From contig NZ_CP011868.1 in the NCBI RefSeq assembly GCF_001294645.1, positions 5,828,001-5,892,000 on the forward strand: 64,000 nt of DNA. The letters are read 5' to 3'. The translations under genes and the position numbers were made by a program. The notes under the pieces were generated by a model, which worked only from the letters and a program-made list of their open reading frames with translations, made no database searches and was not told where the DNA came from. Position 1 is the stretch's first letter. Every line of letters starts with the position of its first letter. Positions 7,269 through 15,416 of the stretch are shown here, piece by piece. The DNA comes from Pseudonocardia sp. HH130629-09. Lineage in GTDB: Bacteria > Actinomycetota > Actinomycetes > Mycobacteriales > Pseudonocardiaceae.

Positions 7269-8673
7269 GGGCCTGTCTCGTGATCGGTGTTTCGGCGTCG
7301 TTGCTCAGTAGGTCTCGGCTCCCGGCCAGCGGTCACCGAACGTGATGGCGAACGCGTTGATCACGGGCTTCCAACGCATCGTCCACCTCGTGCGGCCCGT
7401 CCCGGTCGGGTCCAGGCTGCGAGTCACAAGATACAAGCATTTCATCGCAGCCTGCTCAGTGGGGAAATGACCACGCGCCCGCACCGCGCGCCGGTAGCGG
7501 GCGTTAAGCGATTCGATCGCATTCGTAGAGCAGATCACCCTTCGAATCTCGACGTCGTAGTCCAAGAACGGCACGAACTCTTCCCACGCGTTGCGCCATA
7601 GCCGGATCATCGCCGCGTACTTACGGCCCCATTTCTCGTCGAGCTCATCCATAGCGATAAGTGCTGCATTCGGGTTGGGCGCGGCATAGATTGGTTTGAT
7701 GTCGCGCTTCACCGCGTCCCAGTCCTGTCGACCCACCAGCCGGAAAGTGTTTCGGATCAGGTGCACGACGCAGGTTTGGACAATGGTTTGCGGCCACACG
7801 TTGGCCACGACCTCCGGGAGTCCTTTGAGGCCGTCGCAGACCAGGAACAGCACGTCACGCACGCCGCGGTTCTTCAGGTCGACCAGCACGCTCATCCAGA
7901 ACTTCGCGCCCTCACTGCCGACGCCCATCCACAGCCCCAGCACGTCCTTGCAGCCGTCCACGGTGACGCCGATGGCTGCGTAGACCGGCCGGTTGGCGAC
8001 CTGCCCGTCCCGGACCTTGACGTGGACAGCGTCGATGAACACCGCGGCGTACACCGAATCCAACGGCCGACCAACCCAGTCATTCATCTCGGCGACGACC
8101 TTGTCGGTGATCCGCGAGACCGTCTCCTTCGATACTGACGCCCCATAGATGTCAGCGAAATGTGCGGAAACCTCCCCGGTCGTCATCCCTTTCGCATACA
8201 GCGACAGTACGACCTCGTCGACATCTGTGAGGCGCCGCTGACGCTTCTTCACGATCTGCGGCTCGAAAGTGCTGGCCCTGTCTCTCGGAACGTCGATCTC
8301 CACGTCACCCGCGGCATCCGAGAGAACCGTCTTCGAGCGGGACCCGTTCCGCACGTTGGTGGATTCCCGGCCGGAGTCGGCCCGGTTCTTGTCGTGCCCG
8401 AGGTGCTCGGTCATCTCCTCGTTCAGCGCCGTTTCCAGAACATTCTTGGTAAAGAGCTTCAACAGGCCGTCCGGGCCGGTCAACGCCAGCCCGCGCGCCT
8501 TCGCCTCGGCCACCATCGCCGCCGCAGCGGCCCGCTCCGCCGACGCCTGCCGAGCAGGCTTCGGGTCACCCTCGCTTGGATCCACAAGGTCCGATGTCAT
8601 CACTGTCCGTGCCCATCTCGCCGGACCTCAGCCCGGCGTGTCGGGCCGAAAACACCGATCTTGAAACAGTCCC
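7269..8673 (-). mobile_element. IS256-family insertion sequence
   Basis: 1405 bp bounded by related terminal repeats: left GGGCCTGTCTCGTGATCGG and right, read inward, GGGACTGTTTCAAGATCGG. Both continue into a common GTGTTT-CGGC block. One complete transposase gene is inside. The left edge touches the IS3 element directly, and the flanks (CCCGATCA and AGCTCCTC) do not match, so no 8-bp target duplication survives. This suggests that one side was rearranged after insertion. Confidence 0.85.
7305..8603 (-). CDS. IS256-family transposase (Mutator type)
   Basis: 432 residues, full length for the family. The DDE residues can be placed in FIDAVHVKV (first Asp), LVCDGLKGLPE (second Asp) and TNAIESLNARYRR (Glu), with the conserved C/H region QTCVVHLIRNTFR between the second Asp and the Glu. 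There are no stops or frameshifts, so it is probably functional. A fragment of another IS256-type transposase lies at 15347-15416. Confidence 0.95.
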   Translation of the reverse strand: MMTSDLVDPSEGDPKPARQASAERAAAAAMVAEAKARGLALTGPDGLLKLFTKNVLETALNEEMTEHLGHDKNRADSGRESTNVRNGSRSKTVLSDAAGDVEIDVPRDRASTFEPQIVKKRQRRLTDVDEVVLSLYAKGMTTGEVSAHFADIYGASVSKETVSRITDKVVAEMNDWVGRPLDSVYAAVFIDAVHVKVRDGQVANRPVYAAIGVTVDGCKDVLGLWMGVGSEGAKFWMSVLVDLKNRGVRDVLFLVCDGLKGLPEVVANVWPQTIVQTCVVHLIRNTFRLVGRQDWDAVKRDIKPIYAAPNPNAALIAMDELDEKWGRKYAAMIRLWRNAWEEFVPFLDYDVEIRRVICSTNAIESLNARYRRAVRARGHFPTEQAAMKCLYLVTRSLDPTGTGRTRWTMRWKPVINAFAITFGDRWPGAETY

Positions 8674-8722
8674 AGCTCCTCGGGCGTGGCCGGCCGGGCC
8701 GGGGCGGCCGGGGCGGCAGCGT

Positions 8723-9715
8723 CTAGGTGTGATGTCCAGGCAGGTTGGTCAGGCGACTGATCGGCGGTAGGCCGTTGGTTGCGCTGTGGGGCCGGTGGTG
8801 ATTGTAGAAGTGCAGCCAGCCGGGGAGCGCGTCTCGCCGAGCCGTTTCGCAGGGGTGGAAGCGGGCGTATGCCCACCCGTCGGCGAGGGTGCGGTGGAAA
8901 CGTTCGATCTTGCCGTTGGTCTGAGGCCGGTAGGGCCGGGTTCGCTTGTGGGTGATGCCCAGTTCGCTGCAGGTGTCACGCCAGGCGTGTGAGCGGTAGC
9001 AGCTGCCGTTGTCGGACAGGACCCGTTCGACGGTCACGCCGCGGGCGTTCAACCAGTCCACGGCCCGGCGTAGCACACCGGTGGCGGTGTCGGCTTTCTC
9101 GTCGCTGTGGATCTCGGCGTAGGCGACGCGGGAGTGGTCGTCGATGACGGTGTGGACGAACGCTCTGCCGGTGCGCGGCTTGTAGTCGGTTCCCCTGGGC
9201 AGTCCGGGAGTGGACCGCTTGTTCAGGGCGCCTTGTCGGCGTCCGACGAAGCGGTGTCCGCCTCCGTCGGGGATGTTGCCGAACTTGGTGACGTCGACGT
9301 GGATCAACGAGCCGGGGTGTGGGTGTTCGTAGCGGCGTAGGGGCTCGCCGGTGACCCGGTCGATGTGGGAGAGCCGGTTGATCCGGCAGCGGCGCAGGAC
9401 CGCGTGCACGGTCGAGGCGGCGAGAGCGAGTCGGCCGCCGATCTGTACTGGTCCGAGTCGGTGGTGCCACCGCAGTCGCACGATCTGCTTCACCAGCCTC
9501 GGCGGGGTCTTGGCCGGCATCGACCGTGGTCGGGAGCTGCGGTCGACCATCCCGGGCGGGCCCTCGGCGCGGTAGCGGTCAGCCCACTTTCGGGCGGTGC
9601 GAGGGGCGACCATGAACATTCTGGCCGCGGTGGAGCAGGTCCAGTCCTGGTCGACGATCAGACGGGCCAGCCGTAGCCGGGCTGCTTCGGCCCACGTCAT
9701 CGGCCATGAGTACAC
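8723..9715 (-). CDS. IS481-family transposase
   Basis: 330 residues with an N-terminal helix-turn-helix (STAARMFMVAPRTARKWADR), a linker and an rve integrase core. The catalytic residues are likely in LIHVDVTKFG (Asp), VLSDNGSCYRS (Asp) and NGKIERFHRTL (Glu). The GTG at 9715 lies within the right terminal repeat. The gene has no stops and ends at TAG 8723-8725. Length and motif order are normal for IS481. Confidence 0.9.
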   Translation of the reverse strand: MYSWPMTWAEAARLRLARLIVDQDWTCSTAARMFMVAPRTARKWADRYRAEGPPGMVDRSSRPRSMPAKTPPRLVKQIVRLRWHHRLGPVQIGGRLALAASTVHAVLRRCRINRLSHIDRVTGEPLRRYEHPHPGSLIHVDVTKFGNIPDGGGHRFVGRRQGALNKRSTPGLPRGTDYKPRTGRAFVHTVIDDHSRVAYAEIHSDEKADTATGVLRRAVDWLNARGVTVERVLSDNGSCYRSHAWRDTCSELGITHKRTRPYRPQTNGKIERFHRTLADGWAYARFHPCETARRDALPGWLHFYNHHRPHSATNGLPPISRLTNLPGHHT

Positions 9716-9717
9716 AA
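8723..9717 (-). mobile_element. IS481-family insertion sequence (ends approximate)
   Basis: The element is little longer than its transposase gene. Candidate ends are TGTGATGTCC at 8728 and, read inward from the right, TGTGTACTC near 9717. They match imperfectly and the transposase stop lies just outside the left one. About 110 bp of unassigned sequence separates it from the first MITE copy at 9830, and about 50 bp of GC-rich sequence separates it from IS256. Confidence 0.65.
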
Positions 9718-9829
9718 TCCCACGACCGTCTGCCTCGTCGATCGTGGTCCGTTCCCGATTGGTGGGGATGTCTGTCAGGGGACTTGCGTCGACCTGGACG
9801 ATCCCGGCTACCTCATCGGGATAGGCAGT

Positions 9830-9994
9830 GAGCCTTTTTCAACCTGCCGTTCCGGCAGCTCAGGGGCCTGGTTGTGTGGGTGCAGACGCCGAGCTAGCGA
9901 GCCGGTGACCTGTGCAGCTGTGGTCAGAGCAGTTGCGCTGCAACCTTCGCGATCTCCTGACGCAGAAGCTCGCTGGTCAGGTTGAAAAAGGCTC
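9830..9994. repeat. 165-bp MITE, copy 1
   Basis: A non-coding element with perfect 17-bp terminal inverted repeats, GAGCCTTTTTCAACCTG. It is flanked by a 3-bp duplication AGT (9827-9829 and 9995-9997). The interior is GC-rich and has no gene. It interrupts an alpha/beta hydrolase gene on the minus strand, right after the nucleophile-elbow codons. Its ends resemble those of the IS5-type element at 15417-16171. Confidence 0.9.
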
Positions 9995-10330
9995 AGTGGC
10001 GAACGCGTCGGCGATCAGACCGCCAACGGAGCAGCCGGCCACCACGAACGGGCCAGGAACCCCGGTGGCTCGTAGAAGATCGCGGAGCTGCTCGGCGGCC
10101 CATCGAGCGGGACGGGCGACGGCAGCGTCCTCGGCTGGGAGCGGATCGCTGTTACCGAGCCCGGGTCGGGCGTAGGTGAGCACCGTGTATCCACCGAGGA
10201 GGGGCACGACATGTTCCCACTGCTCGCCGTCGCCACCAGCGCTGTCGCATAGGACGACCGTCGGCGAACCGGGCCCGGTGATCGTGGTGTCGAGTCGGAT
10301 GTCGTTGACCTCTACCTGGCGTCGTTCCAC
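9995..10330 (-). pseudogene. 5' fragment of an alpha/beta hydrolase gene cut by the MITE
   Basis: About 110 codons from a GTG at 10330 encode the N-terminal half of an alpha/beta hydrolase: an oxyanion-hole-like region (GPGSPTVVLCDSAGG), the strand with YARPGLGNSD, and the nucleophile elbow VVAGCSVGGLIADAF with Ser as nucleophile. The frame then runs into the MITE terminus and stops within it, so the acid and histidine of the triad are lost. The 3' half was not found on the other side of the MITE, which implies a further deletion or rearrangement. Confidence 0.7.
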
Positions 10331-10477
10331 CAGCCCTAGCGTGCCGAGATCAGGAGGGCCACGACAGCGCCGATCAGGGGAGCGGAAGATGCACAGTCAG
10401 CGTGCTCCTGCCTCTTTGCCTGTTCCATGGCCGGGGTAGAGCACATCAGGGCACTGGTACCGACGGCCTTGGCGAGT

Positions 10478-11137
10478 TCAGGGCCTGCTGGCCAGCAGCG
10501 TCGTCAACCTCCCGCCGTCGTCGAGAGCCCAGACGCGGACCTGTGGGTCTATCTGGTCCAGCACGTACTCCAGACTGGCCAAGCGCTTGTGCAGCGGTTC
10601 GCGGATCAGCGGCTCATGGTGGGCGATCCGGTTGCGGAGCAGGTGGAGATCGTTCACGGGTCTCTCCAGCAGCGGCCGCGTGTTGCCGCGGCGGGGTAGC
10701 TGAGGGAAGGCGTGGCGGATCGCCGGCCACAGCGTCGTGGAGTAGCGATTGGCGAGCAGGTAGCGCCAGAACCCGAATGAGAGCTCGGCGACGACCTTGC
10801 CCGGCGGAGCCCCTCGCCCGGCCCGCCTTTTCGCTGTCTGCACGTCGTCGGTGGTCCGGTTGTTGAACACTCCCTGCGGGTCGTCGAACCACTCGCCGGG
10901 AAGACCGCGTCGCTGATGGTGGGCGGTCAGCTGGTCGTGCATGGCGTTGCGCAGGATCACCTCGCCGTGCCCGAGCACTTCCCAGAACGCCGCGGACACC
11001 GAGGCGTTCCACCGATACAGACCCAAGGCCGTGCCCAGATCACCGCCACAGGCCCCCACGTAGGTGCTGAGCCTCGCCGGCGACAGGTACTGCTGGATCA
11101 GCAGCGGTGAAGCCGAGCCGGCCGGTGAATTCGACAT
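10478..11137 (-). CDS. Abi-family (Abi_2-like) protein with HEPN-type RNase motif
   Basis: A 219-residue protein of the Abi_2/AbiD-AbiF-like group, named for phage abortive-infection proteins of lactococci. The N-terminal region (LLIQQYLSPARLSTYV) and the helix with WEVLGHGEVILRNAMHDQL fit the family. The C-terminal HEPN signature R-x4-H appears as RNRIAHHEP at 168-176, a motif used by many defence RNases. If active it would cleave RNA in the cytoplasm, possibly when phage infect. No antitoxin partner is seen next to it. It sits between IS clusters, a common setting for a mobile defence gene. The phage role is inferred from family and context only. Confidence 0.75.
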   Translation of the reverse strand: MSNSPAGSASPLLIQQYLSPARLSTYVGACGGDLGTALGLYRWNASVSAAFWEVLGHGEVILRNAMHDQLTAHHQRRGLPGEWFDDPQGVFNNRTTDDVQTAKRRAGRGAPPGKVVAELSFGFWRYLLANRYSTTLWPAIRHAFPQLPRRGNTRPLLERPVNDLHLLRNRIAHHEPLIREPLHKRLASLEYVLDQIDPQVRVWALDDGGRLTTLLASRP

Positions 11138-11492
11138 CCTCTGACGACTTCCGTATCCTCGAAGGCGAAGACCCCGGAGCGATCCCTGGCCGCCCTCATC
11201 GGCGCGCTACATCACCGGGGTTTCTGCATTCTCGGGCATCGTCCGCGACAGCCTCCACCTGCCCCTGGCACGGGCGCCTCGAGCTGACGCGGTTCGCGTC
11301 GCCGCCGCCGTCGCCGCCGGGCCGGGGACCCCGGCGCCGCGGTGAACCCGCCCGGCATCCGGCGGATCATGTTCGCGGTCCCGTTCGGCGGGGAGCACGT
11401 GGCTCGCCTACCTGCGCGGGACCAGCGGGGGTCCTCGTCGCGCGGGCCGAGGCGTCCGGCTAACCCGGGTCCGCCGGACGCCCGGGTGCTGG
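11138..11492. other. 355-bp intergenic stretch
   Basis: Lies upstream of the Abi gene and downstream of the NmrA-like gene, both on the minus strand. The first part should carry the Abi promoter. Short open frames exist on both strands but lack consistent codon bias or a recognisable product. No repeat, IS end or RNA gene was seen. Confidence 0.4.
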
Positions 11493-12329
11493 TCACCGTC
11501 GCCAGGTTCCGGCCGCCGCCTCCCGCGCGACGTAGTCCTCGAAGGTGCGGGGTGCGCGCCCGAGCACCTCCCGCACCCCGTTGGTGGTGGCGGCGAGGAC
11601 GCCGCGCTCGATGAGCGTGTACATGGCGGTGACGGCACGGGCGACGTCCTCGTCGACACCCTGGCCGACCAGGCTCGCCGTGTAGTGCTCGGGGGAGACC
11701 TCGCTGTAGGTGATGGCCCGGTCCGTGGCGCGGGCGATGATGTCGACGGCCTCGCGGTAGGTCAGCGGCCGTGGACCGGTGAGCTCGTAGGTCCGGCCGC
11801 CGTGCTGTCCGGGCTCGGTCAGCACCCGGGTCGCCACGTCGGCGAGGTCGTCGATGTCGACCATTGGGTCGGTGAGGGTCCCTGCGGGCAGCGCCAGGTC
11901 GCCGGCCAGGAGGGGGGCGAGGTGGGCTTCCTCGGAGAAGTTCTGGAAGAAGTTGGTCGGGCGCAGGACGGTCCACTCCGAGGACGAGGCTCGCACGGCG
12001 TCCTCGGCGTCGCGCATGTCGTCGCCGAAACCGGAGCCGGCCCAGTCGTCGGCGCTGCGTCCGGACAGCAGGACCAGGCGCCGTACGCCTGCCGTCTCGG
12101 CGCGGTCGACGAAGGTCCCGACGGGTCCAGGGGTCGTCGGGGCCACGACGTAGACGGCTTCCACGTCCGCGAGTGCCGCCTCCCAGCCGGTGGGGTCGTA
12201 CCAGTCGAACGGGACGGCGGCGGTGCGCGAGGCGGCGCGCACCGGCACGCCCCGCAGTCGAAGACGGGGGACGATCCGCCGGCCGGTCTTACCGGTGGCG
12301 CCCAGGACGAGTGTGGGTCGGGTGGTCAT
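11493..12329 (-). CDS. NmrA-like NAD(P)H-binding reductase (atypical SDR)
   Basis: A 278-residue atypical SDR of the NmrA/HSCARG or quinone reductase-2 type. The nucleotide-binding motif GATGKTG is at residues 10-16, and a YVVAPTTPG segment follows the fourth strand. The motif for a catalytic Tyr/Lys pair is not evident, as is common for NmrA relatives, which may be NADP sensors or quinone/ergot-pathway reductases. The substrate is unknown. It is monocistronic on the minus strand. The 557 bp upstream contain AT-rich DNA unlike the host, so a usual divergent regulator gene may have been lost. Confidence 0.8.
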   Translation of the reverse strand: MTTRPTLVLGATGKTGRRIVPRLRLRGVPVRAASRTAAVPFDWYDPTGWEAALADVEAVYVVAPTTPGPVGTFVDRAETAGVRRLVLLSGRSADDWAGSGFGDDMRDAEDAVRASSSEWTVLRPTNFFQNFSEEAHLAPLLAGDLALPAGTLTDPMVDIDDLADVATRVLTEPGQHGGRTYELTGPRPLTYREAVDIIARATDRAITYSEVSPEHYTASLVGQGVDEDVARAVTAMYTLIERGVLAATTNGVREVLGRAPRTFEDYVAREAAAGTWRR

Positions 12330-12886
12330 GGGGTGGAGTCAACCCGGCCAGTGTGGACGGATCCATGGTTCGAACGCCGGGTCGCATGTCCGAACGTCTG
12401 TCATGCCAACCACCGTGCACTCTCCACTCAGATTGAGATCAAGTGTCTGAGACGCTTGCCGACATGCACTGACCGCGAGCCGATAATAAGAATTATGACA
12501 GAAGGGCAGAGCATTATTGCATCTGATGCACGATGGCCTGCCCCGCTCGAAGGTGCAGTCGGCCTGCCGGTGAGGTCGCCCTGCTCTCGTCGGCCCACGA
12601 GACTCACGATCGTCTAGCCCGACCGGCGCGGTCCACTGAGATTGAGCCACGTCCCGTCGCTGAGTCGAACGCACTCGCGGCCGTCGAGGACGGGGATACT
12701 GCTAGATCGAATACGAGCGGTTACCGGCACCCGAGGAATCCCGCCCGGCGCCAGGCCACTACTGATACACCGCGTGAACTAATAATTAGCGACGACACGC
12801 TACTAGGACCGTCGGGCCCTACCCTTCTTACCGTGCGGTGCCCATGTGCCGGCCGGAGCTGTTGCGGCTCATCATTTGACGACACT
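12330..12886. other. Gene-poor, partly AT-rich stretch upstream of the NmrA-like gene
   Basis: No convincing gene. Composition drops sharply: 12481-12540 is about 43% GC against roughly 73% for the window, and 12760-12800 is also AT-rich. Near 12367 there are palindrome-like TTCGAAC and CCGAACG sequences that could belong to the promoter of the NmrA-like gene. The segment ends at the ACT target duplication of MITE copy 2. It is probably a remnant of transferred DNA. Confidence 0.4.
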
Positions 12887-13051
12887 GAGCCTTTTTCAAC
12901 CTGCCGTTCCGGCAGCTCAGGGGCCTGGTTGTGTGGGTGCAGACGCCGAGCTAGCGAGCCGGTGACCTGTGCAGCTGTGGTCAGAGCAGTTGCGCTGCAA
13001 CCTTCGCGATCTCCTGACGCAGAAGCTCGCTGGTCAGGTTGAAAAAGGCTC
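12887..13051. repeat. 165-bp MITE, copy 2
   Basis: Essentially identical to copy 1, with 17-bp terminal repeats GAGCCTTTTTCAACCTG and a 3-bp ACT duplication (12884-12886 and 13052-13054). The right-hand ACT is directly followed by the left end of copy 3, so the two copies sit end to end and share a duplication. Confidence 0.9.
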
Positions 13052-13054
13052 ACT

Positions 13055-13139
13055 GAGCCCTTTTCAACCTGCCGTTCCGGCAGCTCAGGGGCCTGGTTGT
13101 GTGGGTGCAGACGCCGAGCTGGCGAGCCGGTGACCTGTG
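13055..13139. repeat. MITE copy 3, truncated after 85 bp
   Basis: The left 85 bp of the same element, starting GAGCCCTTTTCAACCTG, with one interior difference (CTGGCGAG for CTAGCGAG). Similarity ends at 13139. A short unassigned 18 bp and then the IS21 terminus follow. The right half is absent. Confidence 0.85.
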
Positions 13140-13211
13140 TGTCGACGACGGGCTCAGACTGACCCCCTAGCGTCGGCTTGGGATTGACCCCCTCTGCACG
13201 ACGCTGAGGGG

Positions 13212-14471
13212 GTGTTGTCGGTGGAGGACTGGGCCGAGATCCGTCGTCTGCATCGGGCCGAGGGTGTCCCGATCAAGGAGATCGCCCGCCGGCTGGGGGT
13301 GGCCCGCAACACGGTGCGCTCCGCGTTGCGGGCGCCGGGCCCGCCGAAGCGGGAACGGGGCCCGCGGGGATCGCTGGCGGATGCGGTCGAGCCGCAGGTG
13401 CGGGCATTGCTGGCGCAGTTCCCACGCATGCCGGCCACGGTGATCGCAGAGCGGATCGGGTGGGAGCACTCGCTGACCGTGCTCAAGGACCGGATCCGCC
13501 AGATCCGCCCCGAGTATGTCGGGATCGACCCGGTCGACCGGGTCGCCTACGCACCGGGCGAGATCACCCAGTGCGACCTGTGGTTCCCCGAGACCACGAT
13601 CCCCGTCGGCCCAGGCCAGGAACGGGTCCTACCGGTGCTGGTGATGACGCTGGGCTACTCGCGGTTCTTGTCCGCGACGATGATCCCCTCGCGCCAGGCC
13701 GGGGACATCCTGTCCGGGATGTGGCAGCTGATCAGCGACGTCGGGCGGGTGACCCGCACGCTGGTCTGGGACCGGGAGTCTGCGATCGGCGGGACCGGGC
13801 GGGTCTCGGCACCGGCCGCTGCGTTCGCCGGCACTCTGGCCACCCGGATCCGGCTTGCCCCACCGCGGGATCCGGAGTTCAAGGGGCTGGTCGAACGCAA
13901 CAACGGCTACTTCGAGACCTCGTTCCTGCCCGGACGTCGCTTCGCCTCCCCAGCCGACTTCAACCACCAGATCGACGACTGGCTGGCCCGGGCCAACACC
14001 CGCACCGTCCGAGCGATCGGCGGCCGCCCGGTGGACGTGCTCGCCCACGACTACGCGGCGATGACTCCGCTGCCGCCGCTGGACCCGCCGATCGGGCTGG
14101 CCCAGCGGATCCGGCTGGCACGGGACTACTACGTCCGCGTCGATGCCAACGACTACTCCGTGGATCCGCAGATGATCGGCCGGTTCGTCGATGTCGCCGC
14201 CTCACCGCGCGAGGTCGTCGTCTACTGCGCCGGCCAGGTCGTCGCCCGTCACGACCGCAGCTGGGCCCGCCACGCGGTGATCACCGACCCGGCGCACCAG
14301 CACACCGCCGCGGCGATGCGCCGCGCCCTGGCCCACGACCGCAACACCCGACAGGCCGCAGCACGCCGTCACCTCGACGGCCACCCGGTGACCCTGCGCG
14401 CACTGCCCGACTACGACGCCCTGTTCGGTGTCGACTTCGTCTCCACTGCCGAGGAAGCGAGCAGCTCATGA
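13212..14471 (+). CDS. istA: IS21-family transposase IstA
   Basis: 419 residues. There is an N-terminal helix-turn-helix (GVPIKEIARRLGVARNTVRS), then an rve-type DDE core with Asp in QCDLWFP, Asp in LVWDRES and Glu in GLVERNNGYFE. A C-terminal beta-barrel region precedes the stop. It starts with GTG at 13212, close behind the inner terminal repeat. Its stop overlaps the istB start by 4 bases. The frame is intact. Confidence 0.95.
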   Translation: MLSVEDWAEIRRLHRAEGVPIKEIARRLGVARNTVRSALRAPGPPKRERGPRGSLADAVEPQVRALLAQFPRMPATVIAERIGWEHSLTVLKDRIRQIRPEYVGIDPVDRVAYAPGEITQCDLWFPETTIPVGPGQERVLPVLVMTLGYSRFLSATMIPSRQAGDILSGMWQLISDVGRVTRTLVWDRESAIGGTGRVSAPAAAFAGTLATRIRLAPPRDPEFKGLVERNNGYFETSFLPGRRFASPADFNHQIDDWLARANTRTVRAIGGRPVDVLAHDYAAMTPLPPLDPPIGLAQRIRLARDYYVRVDANDYSVDPQMIGRFVDVAASPREVVVYCAGQVVARHDRSWARHAVITDPAHQHTAAAMRRALAHDRNTRQAAARRHLDGHPVTLRALPDYDALFGVDFVSTAEEASSS

Positions 14472-15319
14472 CAACCACACCACCGAAGATCACCACCGAC
14501 CCCGCTGGGAGCTCGGGGCCGGCCGGTCCGGTGCTGGCCGCGGTCCCCGACGGACTGCCGGCGATGATCGCCTACCTGACCCGGGTCCTGAAGACCCCGA
14601 CCATCGCGGCCAGCTGGGAACAGCTTGCCGCCCAGGCCCGTGAGGAGAACTGGTCGCACGAGGAGTATCTGGGCGCGCTGCTGCAGCGCCAGGTCGCCGA
14701 CCGCGAGTCCAAGGGCACGGTCATGCGGATCCGCACCGCGCACTTCCCCCAGGTCAAGACCTTGGAGGACTTCAACCTCGACCATCTGCCCTCGCTGCGC
14801 CGCGACATCCTGGCCCACCTGGCCACGAGCACGTTCGTCGCCAAGTGCGAGAACGTGATCCTGCTCGGCCCGCCCGGGATCGGGAAGACCCACCTCGCGA
14901 TCGGGCTCGGCGTCAAAGCCGCCCACGCCGGCTACTCGGTCCTGTTCGACACCGCCAGCAACTGGATCACCAGACTCGCCGCCGCGCACCAGAGCGGCCG
15001 GCTCGAGGCCGAGCTGAAGAAGATCCGCCGCTACAAACTGATCATCATCGACGAGGTCGGCTACATCCCGTTCGACCAGGACGCAGCGAACCTGTTCTTC
15101 CAGCTCATCGCTTCCCGCTATGAACAAGGCAGCGTCATGGTCACCAGCAATCTGCCCTTCGGCCGCTGGGGCGAGACCTTCTCCGACGACGTCGTCGCCG
15201 CAGCCATGATCGACCGCCTCGTCCACCACGCCGAAGTCCTGACCCTGTCCGGGGACTCCTACCGCACCCGCGCCCGACGCGAGCTCCTGGCCAAACACAA
15301 CCGCGCCAGCAACGACTGA
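14468..15319 (+). CDS. istB: IS21-family helper ATPase IstB
   Basis: A 283-residue AAA+ ATPase that helps IstA choose targets and assemble the transposition complex. The Walker A motif GPPGIGKTH and Walker B LIIIDEVGYIP are clear, followed by VTSNLPF (sensor 1) and a C-terminal Arg-rich end. The ATG lies inside the istA stop (ATGA), which couples translation. Length is normal or slightly long for the family. Confidence 0.95.
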   Translation: MTTTPPKITTDPAGSSGPAGPVLAAVPDGLPAMIAYLTRVLKTPTIAASWEQLAAQAREENWSHEEYLGALLQRQVADRESKGTVMRIRTAHFPQVKTLEDFNLDHLPSLRRDILAHLATSTFVAKCENVILLGPPGIGKTHLAIGLGVKAAHAGYSVLFDTASNWITRLAAAHQSGRLEAELKKIRRYKLIIIDEVGYIPFDQDAANLFFQLIASRYEQGSVMVTSNLPFGRWGETFSDDVVAAAMIDRLVHHAEVLTLSGDSYRTRARRELLAKHNRASND

Positions 15320-15346
15320 CCATCACCACACCACGCCGGGGGTCAG

Positions 15347-15416
15347 TTCACCGTCGACGGCCGCCGTGACGTGTTGGGGATCTGGGCCGGCGACGGCGGG
15401 GAAGGCGCGAAGTACT
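15347..15416 (+). pseudogene. Remnant of an IS256-family transposase gene
   Basis: About 23 codons read VDGRRDVLGIWAGDGGEGAK, matching the region of the complete IS256 transposase at 7305-8603 that reads VDGCKDVLGLWMGVGSEGAK. The left side is cut by the IS21 terminus and the right side by the IS5-type element, whose ACT duplication lies inside the fragment. It documents an older, now destroyed IS256 copy that served as a landing site. Confidence 0.75.

Larger units (their letters stand above)
13158..15346 (+). mobile_element. IS21-family insertion sequence
   Basis: About 2.2 kb with istA and istB. The ends are ACTGACCCCC (13158) and GGGGGTCAGT (to 15346). An inner copy of the terminal motif, ATTGACCCCC, lies about 35 bp inside the left end, as IS21 elements usually have repeated transposase sites. 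The right end abuts a fragment of an IS256-type transposase gene, so IS21 probably inserted into that older element. Confidence 0.8.

Noticed and set aside
12360-12380. tRNA T-loop-like GGTTCGAAC
   Set aside because: The flanking bases do not form a T stem, and no acceptor or anticodon arms can be built around it.
12339-13053. Open frames on both strands in the gene-poor stretch and across MITE copy 2
   Set aside because: They cross the MITE boundary and AT-rich DNA, lack codon bias and match no family.
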